Below are positions 1 through 8,987 of a stretch of 64,000 nt of DNA, piece by piece (positions within the stretch are counted from its first letter, which is position 1; every line of letters starts with the position of its first letter). Made by a program: the position numbers and the translations under genes. The stretch is from positions 62,001 to 126,000 of the forward strand of contig SVPD01000001.1 in NCBI GenBank assembly GCA_015066045.1, in the 5' to 3' direction. Below the pieces are notes generated by a model. That model had not been told where the DNA came from, ran no database searches, and worked only from the letters and a program-made list of their open reading frames with translations. This stretch comes from Oscillospiraceae bacterium (lineage in GTDB: Bacteria; Bacillota; Clostridia; Oscillospirales; Acutalibacteraceae).

Positions 1-84
1 TGCGGCCCGAATACGCTTAAGCAGTACAGAGTATATCTTAAGGATGAGCTTGAGTTTGAGTTTTATATGAAACCGGCAGAATAA
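1..84 (+). CDS. C-terminal fragment of an unidentified protein (truncated by window edge)
   Basis: Frame 1 is open from base 1 to TAA at 82-84 (CGPNTLKQYRVYLKDELEFEFYMKPAE*); a hairpin follows. Confidence 0.5.
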   Translation, partial: CGPNTLKQYRVYLKDELEFEFYMKPAE

Positions 85-96
85 TTGAAAAAAATT

Positions 97-140
97 TAAA
101 GAACATCTGTATTTTTTATTGAAATATGGATGTTCTTTGT
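97..140 (+). terminator. Probable intrinsic terminator/hairpin
   Basis: AAAGAACATC...GATGTTCTTT inverted repeat after the stop codon. Confidence 0.5.
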
Positions 141-208
141 GTTATACTATCGACGAATGGTGCCGAAAGCACAAAATTCTATTTCCACATTAACGGAGGA
201 TGAAAAAT

Positions 209-1222
209 ATGAAACAGTTAAACATCGGTATTATCGGTGCCGGCCGTATCGGTAAGGTACATATTCAGTCCATTACATATAATGTGCCTACTGCAAAGGT
301 TCTCGGCATAACAGACGTATTTAAAAACGGCTTGCAGGAGCTTGCCGATAAATACGGCATCGAAAAGGTTTATGCCGACTACAAAGAAATGCTCGCTGAC
401 AAGGATATCGACGCAGTTCTCGTATGCTCTTCTACAGACACCCATGCTGACATTTCCATCGAAGCAGCCAAGGCAGGCAAGCATGTATTCTGCGAAAAGC
501 CCGTTGACCTTACCCCCGAAAAGGTTAAGGCAGTTATCGATGCCGTGGCAGAGGCAGGCGTTAAGCTTCAGGTAGGCTTTAACAGACGCTTTGATCATAA
601 TTTTGCACACGTACGCTCTCTTATCAATGAGGGTAAGGTAGGTAACCTCGAGCTTATCAAGATTACCTCCCGTGATCCCGAGCCTCCTCCGGCAGAGTAT
701 GCTGCAGTATCGGGTGGTATGTTCCTCGATATGACCATCCACGATTTCGATATGGCCCGCTTCCTTGCAGGCAGCGATGTTACAGAGGTTTATGCCAGTG
801 CCACCTGTCTCGTGGATCCCGCTATCGGTGAAGCAGGCGACGTAGATACTGCCATCATTAACCTTAAGTTTGAAAACGGTGCTCTCGGTGTTATCGATAA
901 CAGCCGCCGTGCTGCTTACGGCTATGACCAGAGAATCGAAGTATTCGGTTCTCTCGGTGCCGCTATGGCTTCCAACGACACACCGACAAACGTAACCGTT
1001 ATGAACTCTGACGGTGTAACCACCGATAAGCCTCTTTATTTCTTCCTCGAAAGATATATGCAGTCATTCCGTGACGAGATGGTTCAGTTTGTCGATGCAG
1101 TTCTTAACGACAAGCCCACACCCACTACCGGACTTGACGGTCTTAATTCTATTCTTGTCGCTCTCGCAGCTAAAAAATCTGTCAAGGAAGGCAGACCTGT
1201 TAAAATTTCCGAAATTATGTAA
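209..1222 (+). CDS. iolG: Inositol 2-dehydrogenase (Gfo/Idh/MocA family)
   Basis: N-terminal GIIGAGRIGKVH Rossmann motif, CEKPVDL motif; adjacent to iolD/iolE; GGAGG upstream of ATG at 209. Confidence 0.88.
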   Translation: MKQLNIGIIGAGRIGKVHIQSITYNVPTAKVLGITDVFKNGLQELADKYGIEKVYADYKEMLADKDIDAVLVCSSTDTHADISIEAAKAGKHVFCEKPVDLTPEKVKAVIDAVAEAGVKLQVGFNRRFDHNFAHVRSLINEGKVGNLELIKITSRDPEPPPAEYAAVSGGMFLDMTIHDFDMARFLAGSDVTEVYASATCLVDPAIGEAGDVDTAIINLKFENGALGVIDNSRRAAYGYDQRIEVFGSLGAAMASNDTPTNVTVMNSDGVTTDKPLYFFLERYMQSFRDEMVQFVDAVLNDKPTPTTGLDGLNSILVALAAKKSVKEGRPVKISEIM

Positions 1223-1301
1223 TTTTTGCTTTGGGAGTGCAGTAAAATGCACTCCTTGAAGTGTTTAATAAGAGATTAATTATCAGAAAGGATTGATTAT
1301 T

Positions 1302-3149
1302 ATGCGTCTTACAATGGCTCAGGCTCTTGTAAAATTTCTCGATAATCAGTATGTCAGCTTTGACGGAAAAGAAACCAAATTCGTTGACGGAATATTCGGT
1401 ATTTTCGGTCACGGCTGCGTAGTAGGTATAGGTCAGGCTCTCGAGCAGGGCGGACACAGTCTTACCTATTATCAGGGACATAACGAGCAGGGTATGGCTC
1501 ACGCCGCCATTGCCTTTGCTAAGCAGAATAACAGACGTAAAATTATTCCCTGCACCTCCTCTATCGGCCCCGGAGCTCTAAATATGGTTACTGCCTGCGG
1601 TACTGCCACTGCAAACAGAATTCCTCTTCTTGTGCTTCCCGGTGACACCTTTGCCTGCCGTCAGCCCGATCCGGTTCTCCAGCAGGTAGAGCAGCCGCAT
1701 TCCTATTCCACTACCTCAAACGATGCATTCCGTGCCGTTTGTAAATATTGGGACAGAATAGAACGTCCCGAGCAGCTTATGACTGCCTGCATCAATGCTA
1801 TGCGTGTGCTTACGGATGCCGCAGATACGGGTGCCGTTTGTATTGCTATGCCGCAGGATGTAGAGGCCGAAGCTTTCGATTATCCCGACTATTTCTTACA
1901 GAAGAGAGTCTGGTATATGGACAGAAGAGTGCCTACTGACAGAGAAATCGAGGCTGCAGTCGAAATGATTAAAGGCTCCGAAAAGCCTATGATAATCGTC
2001 GGTGGCGGTGTTACCTATTCCGAAAGCTATGAGTCGGTTCTTGCTTTCGCCGAAAAGTATAACATTCCCATCGGTGAAACTCAGGCAGGTAAGGGACAGA
2101 TTCCCTATGCACATCCTCTTAATCTGGGCGGATGCGGTGTTACCGGCGGTGCAGCTGCGAACGCCATAGCTAAAAAGGCTGACCTTGTTATCGCTATCGG
2201 CACCAGACTTACCGACTTTACTACCTGCTCCAAATGGGGCTTCCAGAATCCCGATGTAAAGATGCTTTCCATAAATGTCTGCTCCTTTGATGCGTTCAAG
2301 ATGGATTCTACTGCAGTTATTGCCGATGCGGGCAAATCCGCAGAAGCTATTATGGCTAAGCTTGACGGCTACAGATCCGGCTGGACCACTGAGATTGCGG
2401 AAGCCAAAAACGCTTTTGATGCTGAAATCACACGCTGCTACAATGCTCCCGCATCAGACGGTGTGCTTTCACAGATGAGAGCTTTAGGCGTTATCAACGA
2501 GGTTATAGCTGACGATTCTATCGTTATCGGCTCATCCGGCTCACTTCCCGGCTGTCTTCAGAGAATCTGGAAGTCAAAGGCTCCCTACACCTATCACGTA
2601 GAGTACGGCTTCTCCTGTATGGGCTACGAAATCTGCGGTGCATTAGGTGCTAAGCTGGCCTGCCCCGATAAGGAAGTATATTCTATGGTCGGTGACGGTT
2701 CCTTCCTTATGCTTCACAGTGAGCTTTACACTGCAGTTCAGGAAAACAAAAAAATCAACATAATGCTCTTTGACAATAGCGGCTGGGGCTGTATCGAAAA
2801 CCTCCAGAACGGTCAGGGTACAGACACCTTCGGTACCAGATTTACCAGAAGAACCGATAGCGGACTTCTCGACGGTGAGGTAATCTTTACCGACTATGCT
2901 AAAATCGCCGAGGGCTACGGCTGCAAGGCTTACAGAATCACTACGGACGAAGAGCTTTATGCAGCTCTCAAGGATGCTGAAAAGCAGACCGTACCTACAC
3001 TTTTTGACATCAAGGTAGCACACAAGTCAATGACAGACGGCTATGATTCATGGTGGAGAGTAGGCGTTGCTGAGGTTTCCGAAAGCGAAAGAGTTCACGA
3101 ATGCTACGAGGATATGAAGGCCAATATAGAAAAGGCTCGTTTATATTAA
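1302..3149 (+). CDS. iolD: 3D-(3,5/4)-trihydroxycyclohexane-1,2-dione acylhydrolase (TPP-dependent)
   Basis: ThDP-enzyme fold motifs ([14 protein letters not shown]..., [18 protein letters not shown]), IolD-like length, iol gene context. Confidence 0.9.
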   Translation: MRLTMAQALVKFLDNQYVSFDGKETKFVDGIFGIFGHGCVVGIGQALEQGGHSLTYYQGHNEQGMAHAAIAFAKQNNRRKIIPCTSSIGPGALNMVTACGTATANRIPLLVLPGDTFACRQPDPVLQQVEQPHSYSTTSNDAFRAVCKYWDRIERPEQLMTACINAMRVLTDAADTGAVCIAMPQDVEAEAFDYPDYFLQKRVWYMDRRVPTDREIEAAVEMIKGSEKPMIIVGGGVTYSESYESVLAFAEKYNIPIGETQAGKGQIPYAHPLNLGGCGVTGGAAANAIAKKADLVIAIGTRLTDFTTCSKWGFQNPDVKMLSINVCSFDAFKMDSTAVIADAGKSAEAIMAKLDGYRSGWTTEIAEAKNAFDAEITRCYNAPASDGVLSQMRALGVINEVIADDSIVIGSSGSLPGCLQRIWKSKAPYTYHVEYGFSCMGYEICGALGAKLACPDKEVYSMVGDGSFLMLHSELYTAVQENKKINIMLFDNSGWGCIENLQNGQGTDTFGTRFTRRTDSGLLDGEVIFTDYAKIAEGYGCKAYRITTDEELYAALKDAEKQTVPTLFDIKVAHKSMTDGYDSWWRVGVAEVSESERVHECYEDMKANIEKARLY

Positions 3150-3167
3150 TCAAAAGGAGAAATAATT

Positions 3168-4061
3168 ATGCTTAATAAAGAAAAAGTAAATCTTGCCATA
3201 GCACCTATCGCCTGGACAAACGATGATATGCCCGACCTCGGTGCGGAAAATACCTTTGAGCAGTGCGTAAGTGAAATGGCACTCGCAGGCTTTACCGGAA
3301 GTGAAATCGGTAACAAATATCCCAAGGACGTAGAAACTCTTAAGCATAAGCTGGATGTACGAGGTATGAGAATCTGTAACGCATGGTTCTCCTCACTCCT
3401 TCTTTCCGAAGGCTATGAGGCTACTATTGAGGCTTTTATAAAGCATAGAGATTTCCTTCACGCTCTCGGAGCAAAGGTTATCGGTGCTTCCGAGCAGGGA
3501 AACAGTATTCAGGGTAAGGATGTAAGCATCTTCGGTGAAAAGCCTGTTTACACTGATGAGCAGTGGGAGCTTATAGCCAAGGGCTTCAATGAAATGGGCA
3601 GACTTGCCAAAGAAAAGGGTATGTATTTCACCGTTCATCATCATATGGGAACCGGTGTTCAGACTGCTGAAGAAATCGACAAGCTTATGGAAATCACTGA
3701 TCCGGATCTTGTTTACCTTCTCTTCGACACAGGTCATCTTTCATTCAGCGGTGAGGATGTAATCGGTGTGCTTAAAAAATATGTGCACAGAGTAAAGCAC
3801 GTTCACCTTAAGAGCATCCGTAAAAATGTTATTGAGGATGCCAAGACAAAGGGCTACAGCTTCCTCGACTCTGTACGTGCAGGCTCCTTCACTGTTCCCG
3901 GTGACGGCGACTTCGACTTCACACCTGTTTTCGATGTTCTCGATGAAGCAGGCTACGAAGGCTGGGTTGTGGTAGAAGCAGAGCAGGATCCCGCTATTGC
4001 CAATCCTTATGAATATGCGGTTTTAGCCAGAAACTATATCAGAGAAAAGACAGGACTTTAA
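3168..4061 (+). CDS. iolE: Inosose dehydratase (xylose isomerase-like TIM barrel)
   Basis: [15 protein letters not shown] start typical of Iol[11 protein letters not shown]; downstream of iolD. Confidence 0.9.
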   Translation: MLNKEKVNLAIAPIAWTNDDMPDLGAENTFEQCVSEMALAGFTGSEIGNKYPKDVETLKHKLDVRGMRICNAWFSSLLLSEGYEATIEAFIKHRDFLHALGAKVIGASEQGNSIQGKDVSIFGEKPVYTDEQWELIAKGFNEMGRLAKEKGMYFTVHHHMGTGVQTAEEIDKLMEITDPDLVYLLFDTGHLSFSGEDVIGVLKKYVHRVKHVHLKSIRKNVIEDAKTKGYSFLDSVRAGSFTVPGDGDFDFTPVFDVLDEAGYEGWVVVEAEQDPAIANPYEYAVLARNYIREKTGL

Positions 4062-4069
4062 TTCTGAAT

Positions 4070-4107
4070 AAATCAATCCCTCGGCAGTGATGCCGAGGGA
4101 TTGATTT
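4070..4107. terminator. Bidirectional terminator between convergent iolE and tarJ-like genes
   Basis: AAATCAATCCCTCGGCA-GTGA-TGCCGAGGGATTGATTT perfect inverted repeat. Confidence 0.85.
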
Positions 4108-4114
4108 ATGTTTT

Positions 4115-5140
4115 TTACTTTTCCCATTTCATTACGGTTTTACCGAATGATTTGTTAATATCCAGGTCGAAGGCCTCCATCATATCCTTGATGCTTCTGA
4201 CGGGCTTTACATAGCCTACCATATGACTGAGATATTCCACTATGTCGGGATGCTCTCTGTACATTTCTACTGTCTTTACAAAATCGTCACGGCCGCTTCT
4301 GCTGCTGCCGAAGATACGAAGACCTTTTTCGAGAACCATTCTGGTATTGATGGGAACGGGATATTCGCTTACACCTAAAATCGAAATGGTGCCTTCTGGC
4401 TTAATGTAGTCGATAATCTGATTGATGGCTACCTGTGAACCGTTTCCGCCTACACATTCGAAAGCGTGGTCGAATTTCATATCTGCAGGAATTTCCGTGG
4501 TGAGATAGGTTTCGTCTACGAAAGTGAAATCAGCGAGCTTTTTGGGTACGACACCGAAAACATAAATTTTAGCATCGGGAAAGAATTTTCTCAGGAAAAC
4601 ACAGGTGATATAGCTGAGATTTCCGTCACCCCAAACACCGATGGTTTCTCTTCTTTCGTGAGAAAATCTCATAAAGCGTCTGATAGCGTGAACACTTACA
4701 GAAACGATTTCCGTAAATGAAGCCACGGCAGGGTTGATGTCAGCGGGCAGCTTTACGAGTCTGTCTGCGCTGATTGAAACATATTCCTGCATAAAGCCGT
4801 CGAAGCCGCTTGCTCTGAATTTGCTGGAACGGAGATAGTTTTCAGCGATAATTTCATCTGTTTCCACGGGTGTGTTCGGAATCATTACCACAAAATCACC
4901 GGGCTTGAAATTTTCATCGGGGGAGTAAACCACTTCACCCACTGCCTCGTGAATGAGAGCCATAGGCAGCTTTTCTGCCAAGGCTTTGGGATCACGGGTG
5001 CCCTGAAAATATCTCTGGTCTGCATTACAGATAGAAAGATAGGTAGGCCTTACTATTATATTACCGCTGAAAATATCTATTTCGCTGAATGCGATTTCGA
5101 TTTTTCTCGGCTGAGTTAATCTGAATACTGTGTTAAGCAT
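4115..5140 (-). CDS. Zinc-type alcohol dehydrogenase, ribitol-5-phosphate dehydrogenase (TarJ)-like
   Basis: MDR-family layout; directly downstream of an IspD/TarI-type cytidylyltransferase. Confidence 0.75.
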   Translation of the reverse strand: MLNTVFRLTQPRKIEIAFSEIDIFSGNIIVRPTYLSICNADQRYFQGTRDPKALAEKLPMALIHEAVGEVVYSPDENFKPGDFVVMIPNTPVETDEIIAENYLRSSKFRASGFDGFMQEYVSISADRLVKLPADINPAVASFTEIVSVSVHAIRRFMRFSHERRETIGVWGDGNLSYITCVFLRKFFPDAKIYVFGVVPKKLADFTFVDETYLTTEIPADMKFDHAFECVGGNGSQVAINQIIDYIKPEGTISILGVSEYPVPINTRMVLEKGLRIFGSSRSGRDDFVKTVEMYREHPDIVEYLSHMVGYVKPVRSIKDMMEAFDLDINKSFGKTVMKWEK

Positions 5141-5158
5141 TTATTTATCCTTTCAGAA

Positions 5159-5869
5159 TTACTTGATTTCTTCGTCTAAAAGAGCTTTTGCTACTCTCAG
5201 ATCGTACGGATAGGTGATTTTGATGTTGTGAACCTCACCGTCGATAAGATGCACATCATAGCCCTTCATGCTGAAAATCTTACAGGCATCGGTGAGAATG
5301 TCTTTTTCTTCCTCCGTAAGACTGTAATATAAATCCTTGAGAAGCTTTGCCTTGAAGGCCTGAGGAGTCTGTCCCTGATAAAGCTTGCTTCTGTCGGGGA
5401 TATTGCTGATTACGGTACCGTTCTGACTTTCTACTATAGTATCTGTAGCGGGAACGACAGTATCCGTAGCGCCGTACTTAAGAGCAGCTTCGATGTTTTC
5501 AGTAATGATTCTGGCAGAAACGAAAGGTCTGACTGCATCGTGTGTAACGATGATGGTTTCATCGTCGAGACCGTCGGCTTCCTCGATGTATCTGACAGCG
5601 TTCATAATGGTTTCGTTTCTGGTGCTTCCGCCCTGCAGAACTATTACACGGTCATCCTCGGGAAGATGCTTTTTGAGGATAGATTTGGTGTGATTTACCC
5701 ACTGCTCGGGGCAGAGAATAATTATCTTTTTGAAACAGTCGTTCACATAAAATTTTTCTACAGTATGTGCGATGATGGGCTTGTCCTTGAGAGTAATATA
5801 CTGCTTCGGCTTTTCTACGTTGCCCATTCTGCTTCCGATACCGCCTGCGGCGATGACTGCATATATCAT
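5159..5869 (-). CDS. D-ribitol-5-phosphate cytidylyltransferase (TarI)/IspD-like
   Basis: IAAGGIGSRMGNVEKPKQY nucleotidyltransferase signature; THDAVRPFVS; partner tarJ-like gene downstream. Confidence 0.8.
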   Translation of the reverse strand: MIYAVIAAGGIGSRMGNVEKPKQYITLKDKPIIAHTVEKFYVNDCFKKIIILCPEQWVNHTKSILKKHLPEDDRVIVLQGGSTRNETIMNAVRYIEEADGLDDETIIVTHDAVRPFVSARIITENIEAALKYGATDTVVPATDTIVESQNGTVISNIPDRSKLYQGQTPQAFKAKLLKDLYYSLTEEEKDILTDACKIFSMKGYDVHLIDGEVHNIKITYPYDLRVAKALLDEEIK

Positions 5870-5989
5870 TTTGTTTCACCTCTGTAATATTTTAAGACAG
5901 AAAAAATAAACTGTCTTTCCGATTAATTATATAGGAAACAGTCTGAATTGTCAATGTTTAAAGGAATAAAAAAGCAGACCTATGCAAAA

Positions 5990-6033
5990 CGCCGACGTCA
6001 CATAAAGAAATATTTCCTTATGTGATATCGGCG
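5990..6033. repeat. Short palindromic repeat, member of a family also present at 40423-40711
   Basis: CGCCGACGTCACATAA...TTATGTGATATCGGCG; AAAGAAATATTTCCTTATGTGATATCGGCG matches 26/30 with 40671-40700. Confidence 0.7.
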
Positions 6034-6047
6034 AAGTTCTGTTTATT

Positions 6048-7445
6048 TTATATCTTTTTCAAAAGCTCCTCGAAATCGTCAGCACTGGGGATGAGATGGT
6101 AATCGTCCTTGGGAAGGGGAGTGGCTTTTCTGAATCTGCAGTAGTCATCACCCATCGCCGTGTCGATAATTCTCTGTGTGGCATTTCCGTCGCAGGCACT
6201 CATAAATTTGTTTCTGAAATCTATAACCTCCTGCTTATCGAAGTTGTTTTCGATGTTTTTGATATAATCGATTATTTCTTCGTTGGTTGAGACTATCGGA
6301 CCGGGAGTAAGCTCGTCATAATCATAGTAGAAGCCTCTCCAGTCAAAGAAATTTTCCAGATCGTGTGCGAGGAAAATCATCGGTCTTTCGAAAAGGGAGT
6401 ATTCGAAAATCAGAGAGGAATAGTCTGAAATGCAGATATCACTTACACAGAGAAGTGATTCGATGCTCATATCATCCGTGAAGTCTACCGCAAAAGAGCC
6501 GACAAGCTCTTCGGGTATCTGAGGTCTTTTTCTTACCAGAGGATGATGCTTCATTATAACCACATATTCATCTCCCAGTGCCTCGTAAAGCATATTGAGG
6601 TCCAGAACATTGGGCGATTTAGCCTTGGCCACTCTGCCACGGAAGGTGGGGGCGTAAAGGATTACCTTTTTACCCTTTGCAGACGGGAAGCGCTCATAAA
6701 GAATATCAAAGGATTTACTGATGAATTCCTTATCGTAGAAAATGTCTGTACGGCTGCTGCCGAGAGCCTTAACCACACCGCTTTCGTGAGAATACTGCAT
6801 AGCCTCCTCATAGGCCCAGATAACCTCGGGGCTGCTGACGGTAACGTGGGTGTAGTTTCTGTTAAAGGGATATCTTTCCATATCCTTTCTTGATGCACCG
6901 AAAATAGCGTCGGCGGTGCTGAAGCCGAACTTTTTAAACGCACCGCAGCCGTGCCAAAGCTGAGTTATGACGGTCTCAGGTCTCGTAACGAATCTGCCGG
7001 TGACGTTTGTGGCTTCATCGAAGAAGACATACTTTGCCGTAGCGATGTCACGAATCATAGCCTTACATCTTTCGCGGTACTCTTTTCTGGTTACGAAGGT
7101 GTTTCTGAGGAAATGACAGTGAATATCGAAGTCTGTATTGGCATAAAGATTGTCGTACATAAGCTGGAAGCTGTTTGTAAGCTTCGGAAGTCTTATTTCT
7201 ACGAAAACTACCTTTTTTTCATCTACCGGAAGCTTAGAATACTTTTTATAAATCGAGGGATAGAGGTGAGCTATAACGTATTCTGTATAAATTCTGTTAT
7301 ATTTGCCTCTGAAAAATTTCCTTATTCTCTTTATGAAGCTTTTGGTTTTCTTTTTGATCAGCCTCTTTGTCTTCCTTATGTATTTAACAAAGAAAAGATA
7401 GACGGTATAAAGAAAAGTTTTCTGAAGGGCACTTTTAATTCCCAT
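6048..7445 (-). CDS. CDP-glycerol/CDP-ribitol glycero(ribito)phosphotransferase (TagB/TarF/TarL family)
   Basis: Motifs TQLWHGCGAFKKFGFS, DIFYD, VILYAPTFRG, HHPLVRKRP, CISDYSSLIFEY. Confidence 0.88.
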   Translation of the reverse strand: MGIKSALQKTFLYTVYLFFVKYIRKTKRLIKKKTKSFIKRIRKFFRGKYNRIYTEYVIAHLYPSIYKKYSKLPVDEKKVVFVEIRLPKLTNSFQLMYDNLYANTDFDIHCHFLRNTFVTRKEYRERCKAMIRDIATAKYVFFDEATNVTGRFVTRPETVITQLWHGCGAFKKFGFSTADAIFGASRKDMERYPFNRNYTHVTVSSPEVIWAYEEAMQYSHESGVVKALGSSRTDIFYDKEFISKSFDILYERFPSAKGKKVILYAPTFRGRVAKAKSPNVLDLNMLYEALGDEYVVIMKHHPLVRKRPQIPEELVGSFAVDFTDDMSIESLLCVSDICISDYSSLIFEYSLFERPMIFLAHDLENFFDWRGFYYDYDELTPGPIVSTNEEIIDYIKNIENNFDKQEVIDFRNKFMSACDGNATQRIIDTAMGDDYCRFRKATPLPKDDYHLIPSADDFEELLKKI

Positions 7446-7525
7446 ATAGAACATCCTTTCATATTAGGTTATGCGAAATACTCAGTATATTGTACATAAA
7501 AACCGCATTTTGTCAAGATTTAAAA

Positions 7526-8746
7526 TCAACGTCGGAGGTGTTTCCCGTATTCTTCGCCGAAAACCTTGTCTATGATGCGGTCGGTGGCTTTGCCGTCGCA
7601 GGCACTCATAAACTTCTCACGGAAGCTTTTTACGGTATTTACATCAAAATTATTTTCTATATTGTCGATATAGTCTGTAATTTCCTTGGTTGATTTGAAA
7701 ACAGGACCGGGTGTAAGCTCATCGTAATCATAGTAAAAGCCTCTGCTATCGAAATATTCCTTAAGGTCATAAGCGAAAAATATCATAGGCCTTTCGAAAA
7801 GCGAATATTCGAATATGAGTGAGGAATAGTCTGAAATGCAGATATCACTCACACACAGAAGCTCCTCCACAGACATCGCATCCGAAAAGTCGAAAGCAAA
7901 GCTACTACCCTTGACCTCGGGACGCCTTCTTACGAGGGGGTGATGCTTGATGAGAAGAATATATCTGTCACCGAGAGCCTTTTCCATCGCTTCCGTATCC
8001 AATCTGTCGGGGGCGGCAGCCGCTTCTACATTTCCTCTGAATGTAGGTGCATAAAGTATTATTTTTTTGTTTTCAGCCTCGGGAAGAGCCGAATAAAGCT
8101 TTCTGAAGGCAGCGGCGATAAATTCTTCATCGTAAAATATATCGGTTCTGCTTACACCGGTGGCTTGTACCGTTCCCTTACCCTGTGAATTCATAGCGTT
8201 TTCGAAGTGGGGGATTACCTCCTTACTGCTGACAGTAGCGAGGGTGTAGTTGGTGTGCACTGGGTATCTTTCTTTAGCTCTGCGGGAGGCACCGAATTTT
8301 CCGTCTGCTGCACTGTATCCGAATTTTTTGAAAGCACCGCAGCCGTGCCATAGCTGAACGAGCTCTGTTTCGTTTCTTAACTGTATTCTGCCCAGAATAT
8401 GCGTGGCCTCATCCATAAAAACATATTTAGCAGTGGCCATATCTCTGATAAGCTCTTTACAGTTATTTATATACTCTCTGTTTGAGACGAAGGTTTTTCT
8501 TAAAAAATGAATTTTCAGCTTGTAGTCTGTTTCTTTTCCGAGCCTTTGATAAAGCACCTGAAAGCTGTTTGAAAGCTTATCGAGGCGGGACTCTATAAAT
8601 ATAACCTTGTCGGCATCTAAAGCTTTTTCAGAGTATTTTCTGTATATTGAGGGGTAAAGATACATAATCGTATATTCTGTGATAAGCCTGCTTCGTATGC
8701 GTAAAAGTAATTTTTTTACCTTACTGAATAAAGAGCTGATATTCAT
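7526..8746 (-). CDS. CDP-glycerol glycerophosphotransferase family protein, paralog of the previous gene
   Basis: Same motif set (VQLWHGCGAFKKFGYS, ILYAPTFRG, HHPLVRRRP, CISDYSSLIFEYSLFERPMIFF). Confidence 0.88.
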   Translation of the reverse strand: MNISSLFSKVKKLLLRIRSRLITEYTIMYLYPSIYRKYSEKALDADKVIFIESRLDKLSNSFQVLYQRLGKETDYKLKIHFLRKTFVSNREYINNCKELIRDMATAKYVFMDEATHILGRIQLRNETELVQLWHGCGAFKKFGYSAADGKFGASRRAKERYPVHTNYTLATVSSKEVIPHFENAMNSQGKGTVQATGVSRTDIFYDEEFIAAAFRKLYSALPEAENKKIILYAPTFRGNVEAAAAPDRLDTEAMEKALGDRYILLIKHHPLVRRRPEVKGSSFAFDFSDAMSVEELLCVSDICISDYSSLIFEYSLFERPMIFFAYDLKEYFDSRGFYYDYDELTPGPVFKSTKEITDYIDNIENNFDVNTVKSFREKFMSACDGKATDRIIDKVFGEEYGKHLRR

Positions 8747-8859
8747 GTGAAAACTTCCTTTCGAAACAGTTTCCTTTATTTTACTTTTTTTTGATAGGGT
8801 TTGTCAAGATGCTTATTTTATGCTTTCTAAGATAATCGGCGCAAAAAGTCGTTATTTCC

Positions 8860-8888
8860 TTGACATAGAAAAGAAAAAATAGTATTAT
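8860..8888 (+). promoter_or_regulatory. Sigma-A type promoter for RNase J operon
   Basis: TTGACA-17 nt-TATTAT upstream of the 8988 CDS. Confidence 0.65.
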
Positions 8889-8987
8889 AACTTATAATGC
8901 ATTACTATGGGTTGTTATAGTCAAATTCGAAAATATTTGAACGGAAATAAATTTTAATTACTTTACAAAGGAGTGAACCAAGTTTAG

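Noticed and set aside
4070-4107. Long perfect inverted repeat considered as a mobile-element end
   Set aside because: Sits between convergent genes with a 4-nt loop and flanking A/T tracts; a standard bidirectional terminator.
6951-7499. 182-aa plus-strand ORF opposite the TarF/TarL-like gene
   Set aside because: Shadow ORF; composition not protein-like and the opposite frame has the clear transferase motifs.
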